The notes under the pieces were generated by a model, which saw only the letters and a program-made list of their open reading frames with translations, made no database searches and was not told the DNA's origin. From positions 66,522,001-66,586,000 of the forward strand of contig CM060833.1 in the NCBI GenBank assembly GCA_030762175.1: a stretch of DNA of 64,000 bases, in the 5' to 3' direction. Below, in pieces: positions 1 through 11,200 of this stretch (its first letter is position 1; the number at the start of each line of letters is the position of its first letter). Position numbers and translations under genes: made by a program. The DNA comes from Metallyticus violacea (taxonomy: Eukaryota > Arthropoda > Insecta > Mantodea > Metallyticidae).

Positions 1-124
1 AATATGGAAATATATGACTCACAAAACTTCTCTAAAAGTAATAGAAACATTTAATTCAACACGATGACTGAAATGAAAGCCAGGGAAAAAAATCACATGT
101 CCTAAACATCCTAACACTAGTGAT

Positions 125-286
125 AGGCATGCCTGCAACCCTCCGGTCACCTATCACGTGGTTTCCGTGATCGAAGAACGCCACTCTCCATCAGGCAAAT
201 TCACAATTTCCCTCATGAATTCCGAATCGAACCCGGGCCTCCCAGCCAGCAGTCAGCAACGCTAACCACTAGACCAAAGAGGTGAT
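125..286 (-). repeat. tRNA-derived SINE fragment
   Basis: Read on the minus strand, the right end carries a tRNA-like head: CTTTGGTCTAGTGGTTAGCG (A-box-like), followed by a B box around GGGTTCGATTCGG. The head nearly matches that of the SINE at 13520-13862 (GGTCTAGTGGTC), but the body differs. It is a separate or older tRNA-derived element. Confidence 0.65.
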
Positions 287-955
287 CTCAAATTATATAC
301 ATTGCTTTGATATTTTTTGTGGTTCCTTAGCATTTGCAGTATCATTGAGCTTTCAAGCACTGCTGTAGTTTTACGACGTTCTCTTTTATTCTAATGTCGT
401 TGTATTAGAAGATAATAACTTAGATCTTAACTCAACCTTCCTGTGGCTTCGCTCAACAGCACTACTTTGTATCCAACTGCACCCTAATATTGATCATTTT
501 TAGTGTTCAGGTACAGACGCTTTATTATTATCATCGTCGATTTTCCTAATTAATTGATATAATATTCCTTACTCTGAGAACGTGAATGCCACATAGCTTT
601 AAGTCTCACTAAGGACTTCCAGCTCATTTGCACCATCCGTAATCTGAACCCCCCCTGATGCACCATAGCTATATATATCATCTTCATTACGATCTCCATA
701 GGGACAAAGTAATGGTACCCAATGTGAGACCTGGTCCCGGAAGTCCGCTACGCTATTGCAATACCAGGGGGAATCCCACAAGCTCATGAGAACAAGAGGC
801 TGGTATTGGGGGAAAAACAGAGTAAGCAGAAAGTATTGCTAAGTGTGGTTTTGAAAATCGTACGATTGGGTTCCACCACTGCTCGTAGCTTGTACTGCAG
901 AATCATTACTGAGTACTTTACATAATGTATGAGGCGACTGGTACATACTGCGTCC

Positions 956-1110
956 TTTATTTACGAACTCTCTTTAACATCTCAAGTCATCAGCGTCCCA
1001 TTCAATTCAGGGCGTGAAACGGCCGATAAATTTTGCTCAGAGGCCTCTTCTTTCAGGCTCAAGGTGTTTTTACCTGCGTAAATTTACAACACGTGACCGA
1101 CGACTTACCT
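956..1110 (-). repeat. SINE-A copy, head missing
   Basis: The left end begins with the family tail (TTTATTTACGAACTCTCTTT) and runs through the GGGCGTGAAACGGCCGA block. Similarity fades after about 1110, before the tRNA-like head, so this copy is 5'-truncated or decayed. Confidence 0.85.
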
Positions 1111-3281
1111 ACGTCGCAAATAATCTAAGAGGCAATTTCGTGTTTCATAGAGAGCGGAGCCCTGCATGATTATATCGAAGAGTCAACATGGCTAAAAAGC
1201 AATAACTAATTTCCTATAGAAACATAATTACTTCTTTATATCTACTACTATGGGAGGAAGCAGTGGCGGATCATGGCTTCTGTAGAAGTGTGGACCAGGG
1301 ACATCGCTACAAGATATCCAAATGGTGTGGGGGAAGGCTCTTCTATCAACAATTACACTCCTCTTCGACATTTTCTCATAACTGCAGCGCCTTAGTACGT
1401 TTATAATATAAACTTCTGGTTTATATGGAAGACTTAAGTCTTCTGCAGTCAATTCAGAAATAGCAATGAATTTTATGAATCTTTCAGTCGCTTTACTCCC
1501 ATTGAAGTAACGTCATAACAAATTGTGACATGCATGTAATATGTATATATCGTTTCGTCAGCCTGTATAGAAAAGAAATTTGCCCTTTCTAAATCTTTTC
1601 TATTTTTATTCCTATAGACACTTCACATGCTGTCAAATAAGATTAAAAAAACTGATTTTGCTTACTCTTGTTGAGGTTGATGAGAGGTTGATCGTTTCAC
1701 TTCCAACTTAACAGTTGAACTTAACGCGAAAATGGAGTCTTCAATAAAACGTCCACTTTTTTCATAGATAGCTTTTTTTCAAGTTAACAGTCAACACCGT
1801 GAAAGGCAACTTTTCACTGATAAACACCCCGTTAGTTTAAGTGGTGTCAGTAACCCCTCAACATCTGGTTCTTAAGAGAAGAGAGAATACCGAGCTCCGG
1901 TCATGGGCCGTCTTCTTGCTGACCCAAGAGAACGTAGAAATAAGCATGAAAATTTTACAAGAAGACAAATATAAGACGGTGTAAATCTTTGCTAGCTCAT
2001 GAAGGTATAGGTTTAAAGCGTACCATTTTCCGGGGTGGCCCATGAGCTTCCCTCGCTAACGGAGAACCCGCATGCTACCGCTACTACAGTAGAGAGGAAA
2101 TGCGCTTCTTGCGTAAGATGCAGTTAACTAATCGGTTATACATAACTGTTTTCATGCATTTTTTGTTTAAAAGTTGATGAGGAGAAGAGAAAATGGTAAA
2201 TAATTGATATTTTAGAGGGGGGGGGGTACTTATCGTCGTCCTTGGGATGAAGAATCGAAGATATCTTTTATTCCACGAGCTTTCCTCGACAAGAATGTAG
2301 ACTTGATACATGTCTTGAAGAATACGTTTTCATAAGAGAGGATTGATATCTTACGGCACAGACTCAACAACTGTCTTTGGAGAATGTAAAATTGCGAATT
2401 TAGCCACGTCATCGGATCACTAATTGCCTTGGATCCTACAATAGTTTGGTACCCATACTAATAAAATCGTAATATAATACATCTGTAGCTGTGCTTGGGG
2501 TGAGCACAGCACATATTCTAGAGAATTTGAATTGCACTCAAGGAGTCAGTGCAGATAAGATAATAATTGAAAGTATCTACAGAAAGAATATATTTAAGAT
2601 ATTGGTAAATGGCAGAGTCAAAAGATTTGAACTTATACATAAAGAAACTATTACTGAAGATAAAACCACAACCTACTCCTACAGCAGTCTTACAGTTATC
2701 AGTATATAGATAACTTTATATCCTTTGTGGTTATTTAAAAAACCATAAAATAGCACACGATATATTAATTATTGAAGAAGTGTCTCATTATTAGAGATGA
2801 TGAAACAATGCTTTCGTAAACAAGATATCAGCGTATGGTTGACGCGAGCATTGCACATGACGGTATGGGGAGAGGGGTTAGAATCGGATTCTGTACAGTC
2901 TGATCAGCAACGGTGCCGAATGTGAGCGAGTCATTGGTAAACTGTAGTGTAGAGTTTACCTTGGACCGCTGTGCAAAGTTCAGAGTCACCTAGACTACGG
3001 TTGAACTTCGGCAACATCGTGTCCATGCTTACTTTTACCCAATAGTATTATGATGAAGAATAAAATTTAAACCTTAAACCTTAAAAATAAGTAAACCTTA
3101 AAATTAGTAAATAAAAATGAAAATAATAATCAACAACATTCGAGCTAGATAACAATGATTCGTTTTTAATTGACGCCATTATTATACCCACTGCGCCAAA
3201 GAAACATACTCTCACACGCCACTTCTGACCGCTACTGTGCGGTATCATTTAGAATGCAAGCTTTGTTAGTCAGTGTTTTAA
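1111..3281. other. No recognised gene
   Basis: AT-rich sequence with a short G run near 2217-2226. Short ORFs on both strands (for example 1228-1452 minus and 2491-2709 plus) match no domain I recognise and have no splice or promoter context. Confidence 0.5.
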
Positions 3282-3531
3282 TAGTGTTTAACACCCGTTT
3301 TTACTACTGAGGTGCCACAGGAGGTGGACACTAATGATACGTGAGATAAAACGATAAATTGGAAAAGGAAGGAAGCGCTCCAGGTTAAATTTAGGGTGCC
3401 TCCCCAACAATTGCCATTTATGAAGACAGGAAAACCTGGAAAAAACCCCAATCAAGGAGGACGGTCCCGGTGGGATTTGAACCCCAGACCTCCCGCTTAC
3501 AATTAAACACCTCGGCCACCCTTGGCGGTTT
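3282..3531 (-). repeat. SINE-B copy
   Basis: The minus strand starts with a tRNA-like head (CCAAGGGTGGCCGAGGTG, then a B box around GGGTTCAAATCCC). It continues through the body shared with the copies at 22903-23158 and 29379-29668, and ends at CGGGTGTTAAACACT. The body contains the GGTTTTTTCCAGGTTTTCCT block and a TGGCAATTGTTGGGGAGGCA block. Confidence 0.88.
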
Positions 3532-3972
3532 AGTTGGTCCTTTAAATTATTAGTGCTGTAACTATGAAGTTTGAACACAGAGACCACATTTCCTTCTCTT
3601 AAATCCCTTGTCTAAGATCTCTTTACAACTTACGAAATTATTGCTTTAAAGTTTATGAACTACCGGTGTATATATGAAAGTGGTTAATGGAAATTAAACA
3701 TAACACACAGATTTATTGAAAACTATCTCTTTGAGAAGTGCAGTGAAAAGTTAAATAAATGACAAAATTGGAGTAGTTCCAACAGTCTTATAGAAGTAAA
3801 TATTTTATAATTACTAAAATAGAATTGAACTGATTGAATAAACTAGTTTTAAAAACTGTAGAATCTGATCTTTCGCGGAATTATGAAGCTTAATCATTAA
3901 AATCAACTGAAAACTAGAGCTTAGATAGAAAATTGGAAATAAAATGCTTAAAAGGGAGTATTATCTTATCTG

Positions 3973-4390
3973 TGTTAAGGGTTAAGTTAGAGCAAAGGAT
4001 TTGGGCACCACGACGTTAAGCACAAGGGTGGCTTGCCGGCTGGTTGTACCGGGCTAGGCGGGCAGGGATCCAATACAGCGAGTATAAATAGACCCCACGT
4101 CTAGGGCCCCGGGAGAGGAGCGGAGGGGTTTTGTCTGCCACCGGCCACCGCCGAGAGACCCAAACCTTTGGCCCATATTGTTTCTCTAGCATTGCTTTCC
4201 TTTTACTTGCTAGTCTCTGCTTCTACCTTTGTTATTCCGCAAATCGATGAGTTAAAAACCTTTATGATCCCACCCCTTACTTCAAGCAACCCCATTCCTT
4301 TTTTCCTCTCCCTCCAGGCGAGCGCATTATTTTCTATTTGCTTCGCACAAACTATTATTTCCCAGCTCGTTTGCTGTACGGTAGAATGAT
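3973..4390 (+). repeat. Possible solo LTR or LTR fragment
   Basis: The segment opens with TGTTAAGGGTTAAGTTAG, a form common at insect LTR starts. It then has an unusually GC-rich block (about 4020-4160) with a TATA box at 4083-4090, and afterwards a pyrimidine-rich part. No gag or pol lies beside it and the 3' boundary is uncertain. It could instead be the CpG-rich promoter and first exon of an unrecognised gene. Confidence 0.3.
4083..4090 (+). promoter_or_regulatory. TATA box in a GC-rich island
   Basis: TATAAATA is preceded by GGCGGGCAGGGATCC and followed about 25-30 nt later by GC-rich sequence (CCCCGGGAGAGGAGCGGAGG). It is the best core-promoter candidate in the left part of the window, either of an LTR or of a host gene. 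Confidence 0.35.
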
Positions 4391-4968
4391 CGATATTCAA
4401 ATGAAGCAGCTGATGCTCTCTGGGACCCAGCAACGTCGAAATGAGCTGTGTTTTCAAGGTTGGGAAAACTAGGCTGGCGATGCTAAGTTTAAAAATACAA
4501 TATGAACACAAGTTGTATAAGAAATAGAAAATTCAAATTACATTGTATGTCTCTGCATACACAAATGACATCTCTCTTTTGAAAAAAAGTTGATAGGAGA
4601 TGTGGATTAAGGGAAACCAAGGGGAAATTTCTGTTTCCAAAACTAATCCAGCTAGAATTGTAAACATTCTGTATATACGTAGTGCTGCCAAAAGTTTCCT
4701 TTTAATTTGGACTAGAAACGTGTTAATTATTAACATTTTTAATATTTACATTATTATTATTCAATATTTGTTAATTGCTATTTCTACATTTTTCAGAAAG
4801 TATATCTGTAAGCTCGTCAACAGACGCTCAAAAACAAAATACCGAGAGTACCAAAAATGTATGCATACTTTCACAGTAGATGTCAATTTAATATATTTTA
4901 AAGTTGGATCGAAAAACAACAGTAACGTGTAGATGTAGTTCTGGAAACATATGTGTTTTTTGATTTCA

Positions 4969-5248
4969 TTTATTTACGGACGTTCTTTAACATCTCAGGT
5001 CATCAGCGTCCCATTCAATTCAGGGCGTGAAACGGCCGACAAATTTTGCTCAGAGGCCTCTTCTTTCAGACTTGAGGTTCTTTCTCATGCCTTAAATGTA
5101 CGACACGGGACCCACGGCTTTACTTCCCTTCCGAAGGAACCATAGGTAGGATTTTTACGCCCGAGAAAAATCCATCGGTCCTGGCCGGGTTCGAACCCAC
5201 GATCTTGGGTTTAGAAGGCTATCATACCACTACACCACCAGTACCGAC
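4969..5248 (-). repeat. SINE-A copy, full length
   Basis: Minus strand: head GTCGGTACTGGTGGTGTAGT (A box TGGTGTAGTGG), B box GGGTTCGAACCC, the body with the CTTCCGAAGG palindrome, and tail AAAGAACGTCCGTAAATAAA. A possible GGAAACA target duplication lies at 4943-4949 and 5249-5255. Confidence 0.93.
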
Positions 5249-5253
5249 GGAAA

Positions 5254-5455
5254 CAGATTTGACTTACATACATTTGATAGCGTTGCTACGTAACAGGTAA
5301 ATCGACAATGAACAAATGAAGTCAAGAATATTGTAAATCAACAATTAACGAAAGAAGCCAAGATTATCATATGATATTCTGTAAACAGATGTGATTCACA
5401 TTACGTTATGCTAGCGTTGCTACAATAAAATGGAGCCAAGATTATCGTTTGAACA
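5254..5455 (+). repeat. Imperfect local duplication before a transposase relic
   Basis: The motifs AACAGATTTGACTTACATAC...GATAGCGTTGCTAC (from 5254) and AAGCCAAGATTATCATATGA (about 5356) recur as AACAGATGTGATTCACATTA...CTAGCGTTGCTAC (from 5385) and GAGCCAAGATTATCGTTTGA (about 5432). The 5' end of the transposase at 5431 is part of the second unit. Confidence 0.6.
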
Positions 5456-6013
5456 GCGGAAAGCAATTTTGAGGTGGTATTGGAAAACCGAAAAAGTTGT
5501 TGAAGTTCAAAGGCAATGGAGAACCGTCAACGCGAGTAACAATTGCACGCAAATTTGAGACAAATTTGAGACTCATGGTACCGTATGCGATGTTCACAAG
5601 GGCAGATCTCGCACAGCAACAAGCCCCGCGCACTGGATGCAAGGCAAGAGGTCCAATTGAGTTTCCGCCGGGTTCTCCGGATTTAACTCCGTTGAACTTC
5701 TACCTATGGGGAATTCTTAAGGATGTTGTGTACCGTAGAAAGCCAGCTACACTGGTAGCACTTCGGGAAGAAATTGAAACGGCATGTGCTGCAATCGCTG
5801 AGGACACTTTCGCAAACCTTGCTCAATCAGTAGTTCAACGTGCTCAGAAGTGTATCGACGCCGATTGTGGGCATTTTGAGCAACTGTTGTAACTGTAAAA
5901 GTCTAAGATGATTAGTGCTCATCATTTTCTGTTTGTGTGAATTCAGTTTAGTTATGTTAACACAGTTTTTTCTTTGCTTGAAGTGTGTATGCATTTTTGG
6001 CGCACTCTGTATA
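5431..6013 (+). pseudogene. Tc1/mariner-superfamily transposase, internally deleted
   Basis: The reading frame begins at the ATG at 5431 (MEPRLSFEQRKAILRWYWKT), the N-terminal helix-turn-helix region of the arthropod Tc1/mariner-like group often annotated with DUF4817. After a frame change near 5540, it jumps to the C-terminal part: a PPGSPDLTPLNFYLWGILKD block (about 5666-5725) and the terminal CIDADCGHFEQLL with a stop at 5890-5892. The catalytic DD(E/D) core between them is missing, so this is a non-autonomous deletion derivative. TTTTTGGCGCACTCTGTATA (about 5994-6013) looks like its right terminal repeat. No matching left terminus was found. Confidence 0.85.
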
Positions 6014-8137
6014 TCTAGCTTTTATGAAAGTGATCTAATAAAAAAGTGTTAGTGAGAAGTCTAAAAACAGGAAAAGAAAGGTTGAGCCCATAAGTAAAAA
6101 CAATTTTTTTGTAATAATAATGGGGGTCAAACAAAATCGTAATTTTGTTCAAGTACATACACTCAACATTTCACATATTAGGGTATTATATGCAAGTAGA
6201 GCAGCATTTTCAGCACAGAAAATGTGGAGGGAAAAAATTGAAATCATATAAAGTAAAGTAAACACATTCAGTGGTTTTAACTCACGTTTAAAAGCAACCA
6301 GCCTTGTAGGAAGGCTCTTTTTAAATGTTACTTCATTTTCTCCTTACTCATTTTACCATTCTTCCAGCTTTCTGCACTGATTTTGTCACATACTGTCTTT
6401 CAGTGCTCCAATTGCAACTGTAGTTCTTTCCTTGTGAAATGTCTGCACTGTTTGTATTTCAGTTAACTGTCATTGTAGTTCCGCACTGCTTGACTCACAG
6501 CTATTTGCACGCTCTGCTTTGAGACGAAGCTTTCTTTTGGGCACCTGTTTCATGTTTGTGCAGACTCGTATTTGTATATGAGTTTTCCCGAAAACACATC
6601 TTTGTAAAAATCTGTATGCAGCAAGTTTTTTAGACACGGTAGAATTTTGCCAAAATGTGTTTCCCTTTGAATAAGGAACGGTTTTTTTTACCCTCGGTGA
6701 GTGCTCTGTTGTAGAAGATCTATGATTATATTGCTATCAACATTCTGTTTGTCTCCTGGATTAATTAGGTATTATAGTAACATTTCTAATGCATTTTCTT
6801 CACCTTTCTTATCTTTCAAACAATATACTGGTTAGTAATGACATCTCTTGGACAATATCAGAAGTCATGATAGGAGGCTACACAGACTCAATCTTGTATC
6901 TAAGGAAGTACACTCTAATTTGCAAAGGGACGTAAATGCCCAAACACATGTTCAGCTTTTTAAACTGCAGGCTACAACAACTGATTGGAGGGACATAACG
7001 CTATAAAAATAGGCGATGTTCTTTAGACTATGTACTTTTGATATAAAATTTACACGTTTCACTTTTGTGTCCCTTTAAATGGTTTTAATCGTTTACCAAG
7101 TGACTGGGCCATTACAGTTCGTACCCCATTGCCTCAAAACATGACTGCGACTTTACTCTACCGCAATCAGATGACAGACATTCTAACGTGATATCTGTAC
7201 GATCATAGGACAGTAAGTTGCCTAGTGTATATGTCATTTAGCCGCCTCTAAACTGTGCACAATTGTAAACAAAGCGATCAATCATGGAAAAACTAAACAC
7301 ATTTTACATACTCGTACGTGTTGATTTTGGAATTGAGTATTTTAGCATAAAAGGATCTGGTATATTTTTTCTCGGCGATTGTTTCCTTGCGGGACCGTTC
7401 CACGTGCAGTTGACCAAGATCTGCAGTTCTCGTTTCGTTCTCACGCTTGAAAGCCTGCCAGGGAGCAGGATGGGAGGTCAGTACAAGTTGCACTCTATAC
7501 GGATGTATTCTTGTATGTTGTGTGACAGTGTATTAAGTATTCATAAAATGACTTAATACAGTGAATTAATTACGTTAATATGTCTCAATTCAGGTGTTCT
7601 TTTCCCCAAAGAGCATTTATTTATTTACGTGCATACTGAATGACTCGTGATGTACAGAGATGTTTCAAGAGATATTCATCTTTCAAATCGAACGAAGTTT
7701 GATTCACAGATTGGTAAATAAATGACTTGAAACAGGAAGTTTCTTGACCAAAAAAAAAAAAAAAAAAAAAAACACGTACAGTACTCACAAAAGAAACGTT
7801 AGGTAACAGTGGGCATGCTCTGAAACATTCTCCTAAAAACACTTCACGTCTTTCTCAGCAAACAGGAATGTCCAATTCCTCTGTTCGAGCGGCCCTATAA
7901 GTACTGAAGTTAAAACCCTATAAAATTACTATAGCGCAAAAATTTAAACCGGCTGACCCTGCATCCAAGAGTAGATTTTGTGAATGAACTTTGACTATTG
8001 TGCATGGCGGATAAAATTGAACTTAATCTAGTTTTATTTACGAAATAATCTTGATTCCACCTAAATGGATATGTTAATTTATAAAACAGCGATATTGAAG
8101 TTCAGAAAAACTTAACCTCCTTCACGAGGAACCCCTG
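6014..8137. other. No recognised gene; one poly-A run
   Basis: AT-rich sequence with a run of about 22 A at 7750-7771, possibly the tail of an old retroposed copy. Small ORFs at 7284-7556 (plus) and 7621-7842 (minus) look like chance. Confidence 0.5.
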
Positions 8138-8161
8138 CATGATCAAACGTTGTTTGATTGT

Positions 8162-8423
8162 TTTATTTACAGACGCTCTGTCCCATTCTATTCAGGGCGT
8201 GAAACGGCCGACAAATTTTGTTCAGAGGGCTCTTCTTTTATGCTTGAGGTTGTTTTTCGTGCCGTAAATGTACGACACGGGACCCACGACTTCACTTCCT
8301 TCCGAAGGAAGCCATACTTAGGATTTTTACGCCCGAAAAAATCCATCGATACTGACCGGGTTTGAACCCGCGATCTTGGGTTTAAGAGGCAAGTATGGTT
8401 ACCACTACACCACCAGGACCGAC
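8162..8423 (-). repeat. SINE-A copy with perfect 12-bp target duplication
   Basis: The head on the minus strand (GTCGGTCCTGGTGGTGTAGT) ends at 8423. The body is the family consensus with a small deletion in the tail part. CATGATCAAACG occurs at 8138-8149 and again at 8424-8435, flanking the element exactly: a target-site duplication and direct evidence of retrotransposition. Confidence 0.96.
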
Positions 8424-8435
8424 CATGATCAAACG

Positions 8436-10261
8436 ATAAGAGTGTGGCGTGTCATTAGCGGCGAGAGAGTAATGGGCCCTATTTTTTTAGAAACAATAAG
8501 TATATGCAGAATATTTTGCAACTCTCTTTCCGTAAATTAACTATAAGGGAAAGTAGATTCGCGACTTTCCAACAGGACTGTGTAACACCAAATACTACAA
8601 TAACCCCCCAGGTCCTTCGATTTAACACCCTAAGATATTTATCTCTGCGGGGCTTTAAAGGGAAAGGTATACAAGACAAATTCACACACATTAGATTAAT
8701 TGAAAGACATTAGTTTTCCATTTTTAAAGGAAGATGTAGAGGGTAATGATTAATTTCATATGTCGGTGCCAGAAATGTGTGGAAAATGAAGAGAGGCATT
8801 TTCAGCACCTTCTTGTTTAATAATGGTGAGTAAATGTACCTTTTAAGTATTAGTAATAACTTGCATGACAATCTAGCTTCGAACTTTCTGACCGTTCACC
8901 GTTGTACCAACTTGAACCGACTTACATCCATTAACGTGGAGAGTCCCGCAAAGAAAAATTACACATTAACATTCTAAATAAATTTCATTCTTGGCAGCCT
9001 AAACAAAATGTTTACTCATAGGGGCGAATTCATTTCTTTTTTCGCATACCTATATGAAATGTATATTTTTAAGAATCATTTATTTTGAAAGTTGAACTTC
9101 CCAGTACGGATACTAAAAATATTAATATTTTATGTAATTCATTTTCTGGTATAAATACAGGAAAGTTCTCATAGCAACAGGAATACAATGACACCATTTC
9201 ATTTCATTATCGATATATGACCAACTATGAAAAGAGTGTAAAAGTGGAGCAGTAAACGTTTTAAGATTGACTTTGTCAACATAAGGTACGCTACAATATT
9301 CTCTTTCACAAGCTACAGCCTTCAGCTTTCAAATCTTGTTTGCAGACTTACACAAGAAGAAACTTTACCAAAATACTGTACTGAAATAAAATGGCGATTG
9401 ATATAACCTCCTAGTTTATTAGGAATTGATCATGAAATAGCATATGGAAATAGAAAAATATTCTGGTTATATGATGGCTTTTGTCTTAAAATACACCAGG
9501 AAAGTGAAGAGGTTTCTTTCTTGACACATTATGAAAACGTATTGTTATTTATTGTAATAAAATACTTTTACTTTATTTTATTACTAAAATATATGTTATT
9601 AACTGGTGTCATGGAAATCGTTACAAATCGGCCTAATTAGAAACGAACTGAGAAAGAAGTAAGACACTAAAGCAATAATTAATGTTAGCTAACTATAAAT
9701 AAAACAGGGTGCATCCTTGCTCTCTATGCGACTGTTTGTTTGTCTGAGAAGCAGAATGCACTTTACACCTCTACTTATATTTCCACTACATGTTTGAGTG
9801 CACTGACAGTACTCCCAGTGCTCGAACTGCAGTTAACTCCGAGAATCGACATTGGTGTGATAATGAAGACGACTAATTAGCTTCATGAATAAATTGTGTA
9901 AAACGAAGATTACGTAATCTGAACTGAATATGTTAAACTGAGCCAATTCAGTAGCTATAACAATGCTATGAGTTCAACCAACTAAACCCTTTATTGACGA
10001 GTAGGTTATTTCCGAAATAATCTGATTGATAACAAAACAATTGTTTTCTAGAATATTAATGATGAATAACCAAAGCATACATTTCAGTTACAGTGTTTAG
10101 AAAAAATAACCGGTGAAGCGTCATATTAGTAAAGTTACTCTTTTGCTGTATAAATTGTTGAGATACATTCGATAAGATTATAAAAGATTAGAAGAAAAGT
10201 GGTAATAAGCACATTATGAGAAGTAAAGTTCTCAATTATTGTTTATCTATTCCTTATAGAT
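8436..10261. other. No recognised gene
   Basis: AT-rich sequence without recognisable repeats. The overlapping 70-codon ORFs on both strands at 8479-8713 lack any known motif. Confidence 0.5.
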
Positions 10262-10274
10262 CTAGAGAAGCAAC

Positions 10275-11200
10275 TTGTTTTATGATGGATCAGGTGTAAC
10301 TACTCTACATGTTCGTCAACATCGGCGGTTCAAAGAGTTTAAGGAAGGCCTTGTTTCAACAACAAAAGAGGGTAGTCCAGCGGTTCTAATTACCGCAGTG
10401 AACGAGACCTTGATTAACACAGCTGCCGTCATTGTTCGGGAATATCAACGAATAACAGTAGAAAGACTGGCAGACATATCTCTGATTTCCCATAGTGTTG
10501 CGTTCATCATTCTGCACGATCTCTTACATATGAGACGTGTCTGTGTCAGATGTATGCCGTGATTGCTGACTCCTGAACAGAGGACGGTGTGAGGGGATGT
10601 GTGTCGGGAACTTGAGCGTCTGGTAGCGGAGCATGGCGAGACAACTGAATCCCAGTATCAGGTGACGACACCTGGCTTCATCATTAAGATGCCGAAAGCA
10701 AACAGGGAGGTTCAGTATGGAAATCACCAAAGAAGGCAAAGGTTATTCGGCCGGTAGGAAAGTTATGGTGATTTCGTTCTTCGACTTCATGGAAGGGTTT
10801 ATCAACAGCAACATCAACATGGGGAGTATTCTAATACTGGCAAAACATATTCCATTAAAACACCCTGAGCTGATTTATTTGGTTGGAGCATTCACCATGA
10901 CATTTCCAAGTTGTTGCTCAACATTTGGTCAGAAAAAAACTACGAACATGTGCTCCATTCTCCATACAGTCCGGGTCTAGCTCCATGTGATTGCAAACTG
11001 CGGGGATTTATCAACGACTGTCGTGAAAGACGATGTCAAAAAAACGGTTTCCAGCACGTCTTCCAGGACAGGCGACACGTTCCATGCCAAGTGCATGCAA
11101 CTCAATGGGGACTACTTAAAAAAAGACCAAGCCAACCTTGACACTATCTAGTTACTTCGTAAATTAAAAAAAAATCTCAGTTCAGTTTTTATTGACTGAC
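10275..11200 (+). pseudogene. Mariner transposase relic (family M1)
   Basis: A decayed mariner-like transposase in several frames. Recognisable blocks are ITAVNETLINTAAVIVRE and RITVERLADISLISHSVAFI (10.39-10.52 kb), RRVCVRC near 10530, LLTPEQ then DVCRELERLVAEHG (10.57-10.64 kb), a strand-transfer region KVMVISFFDF (10.76-10.79 kb), HSPYSPGLAPCD (10.95-10.99 kb) and the C-terminal KNGFQHVFQD (about 11.04-11.07 kb). Stops and frame changes make it non-functional. TCTCAGTTCAG...TTGACTGAC near 11174-11200 resembles the right inverted terminal repeat of the related copy at 56687-57585. The left end is not discernible. Confidence 0.85.

Noticed and set aside
1228..1452. 74-codon minus-strand ORF as an exon
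   Set aside because: No recognisable domain and no convincing frame continuation at neighbouring splice signals.
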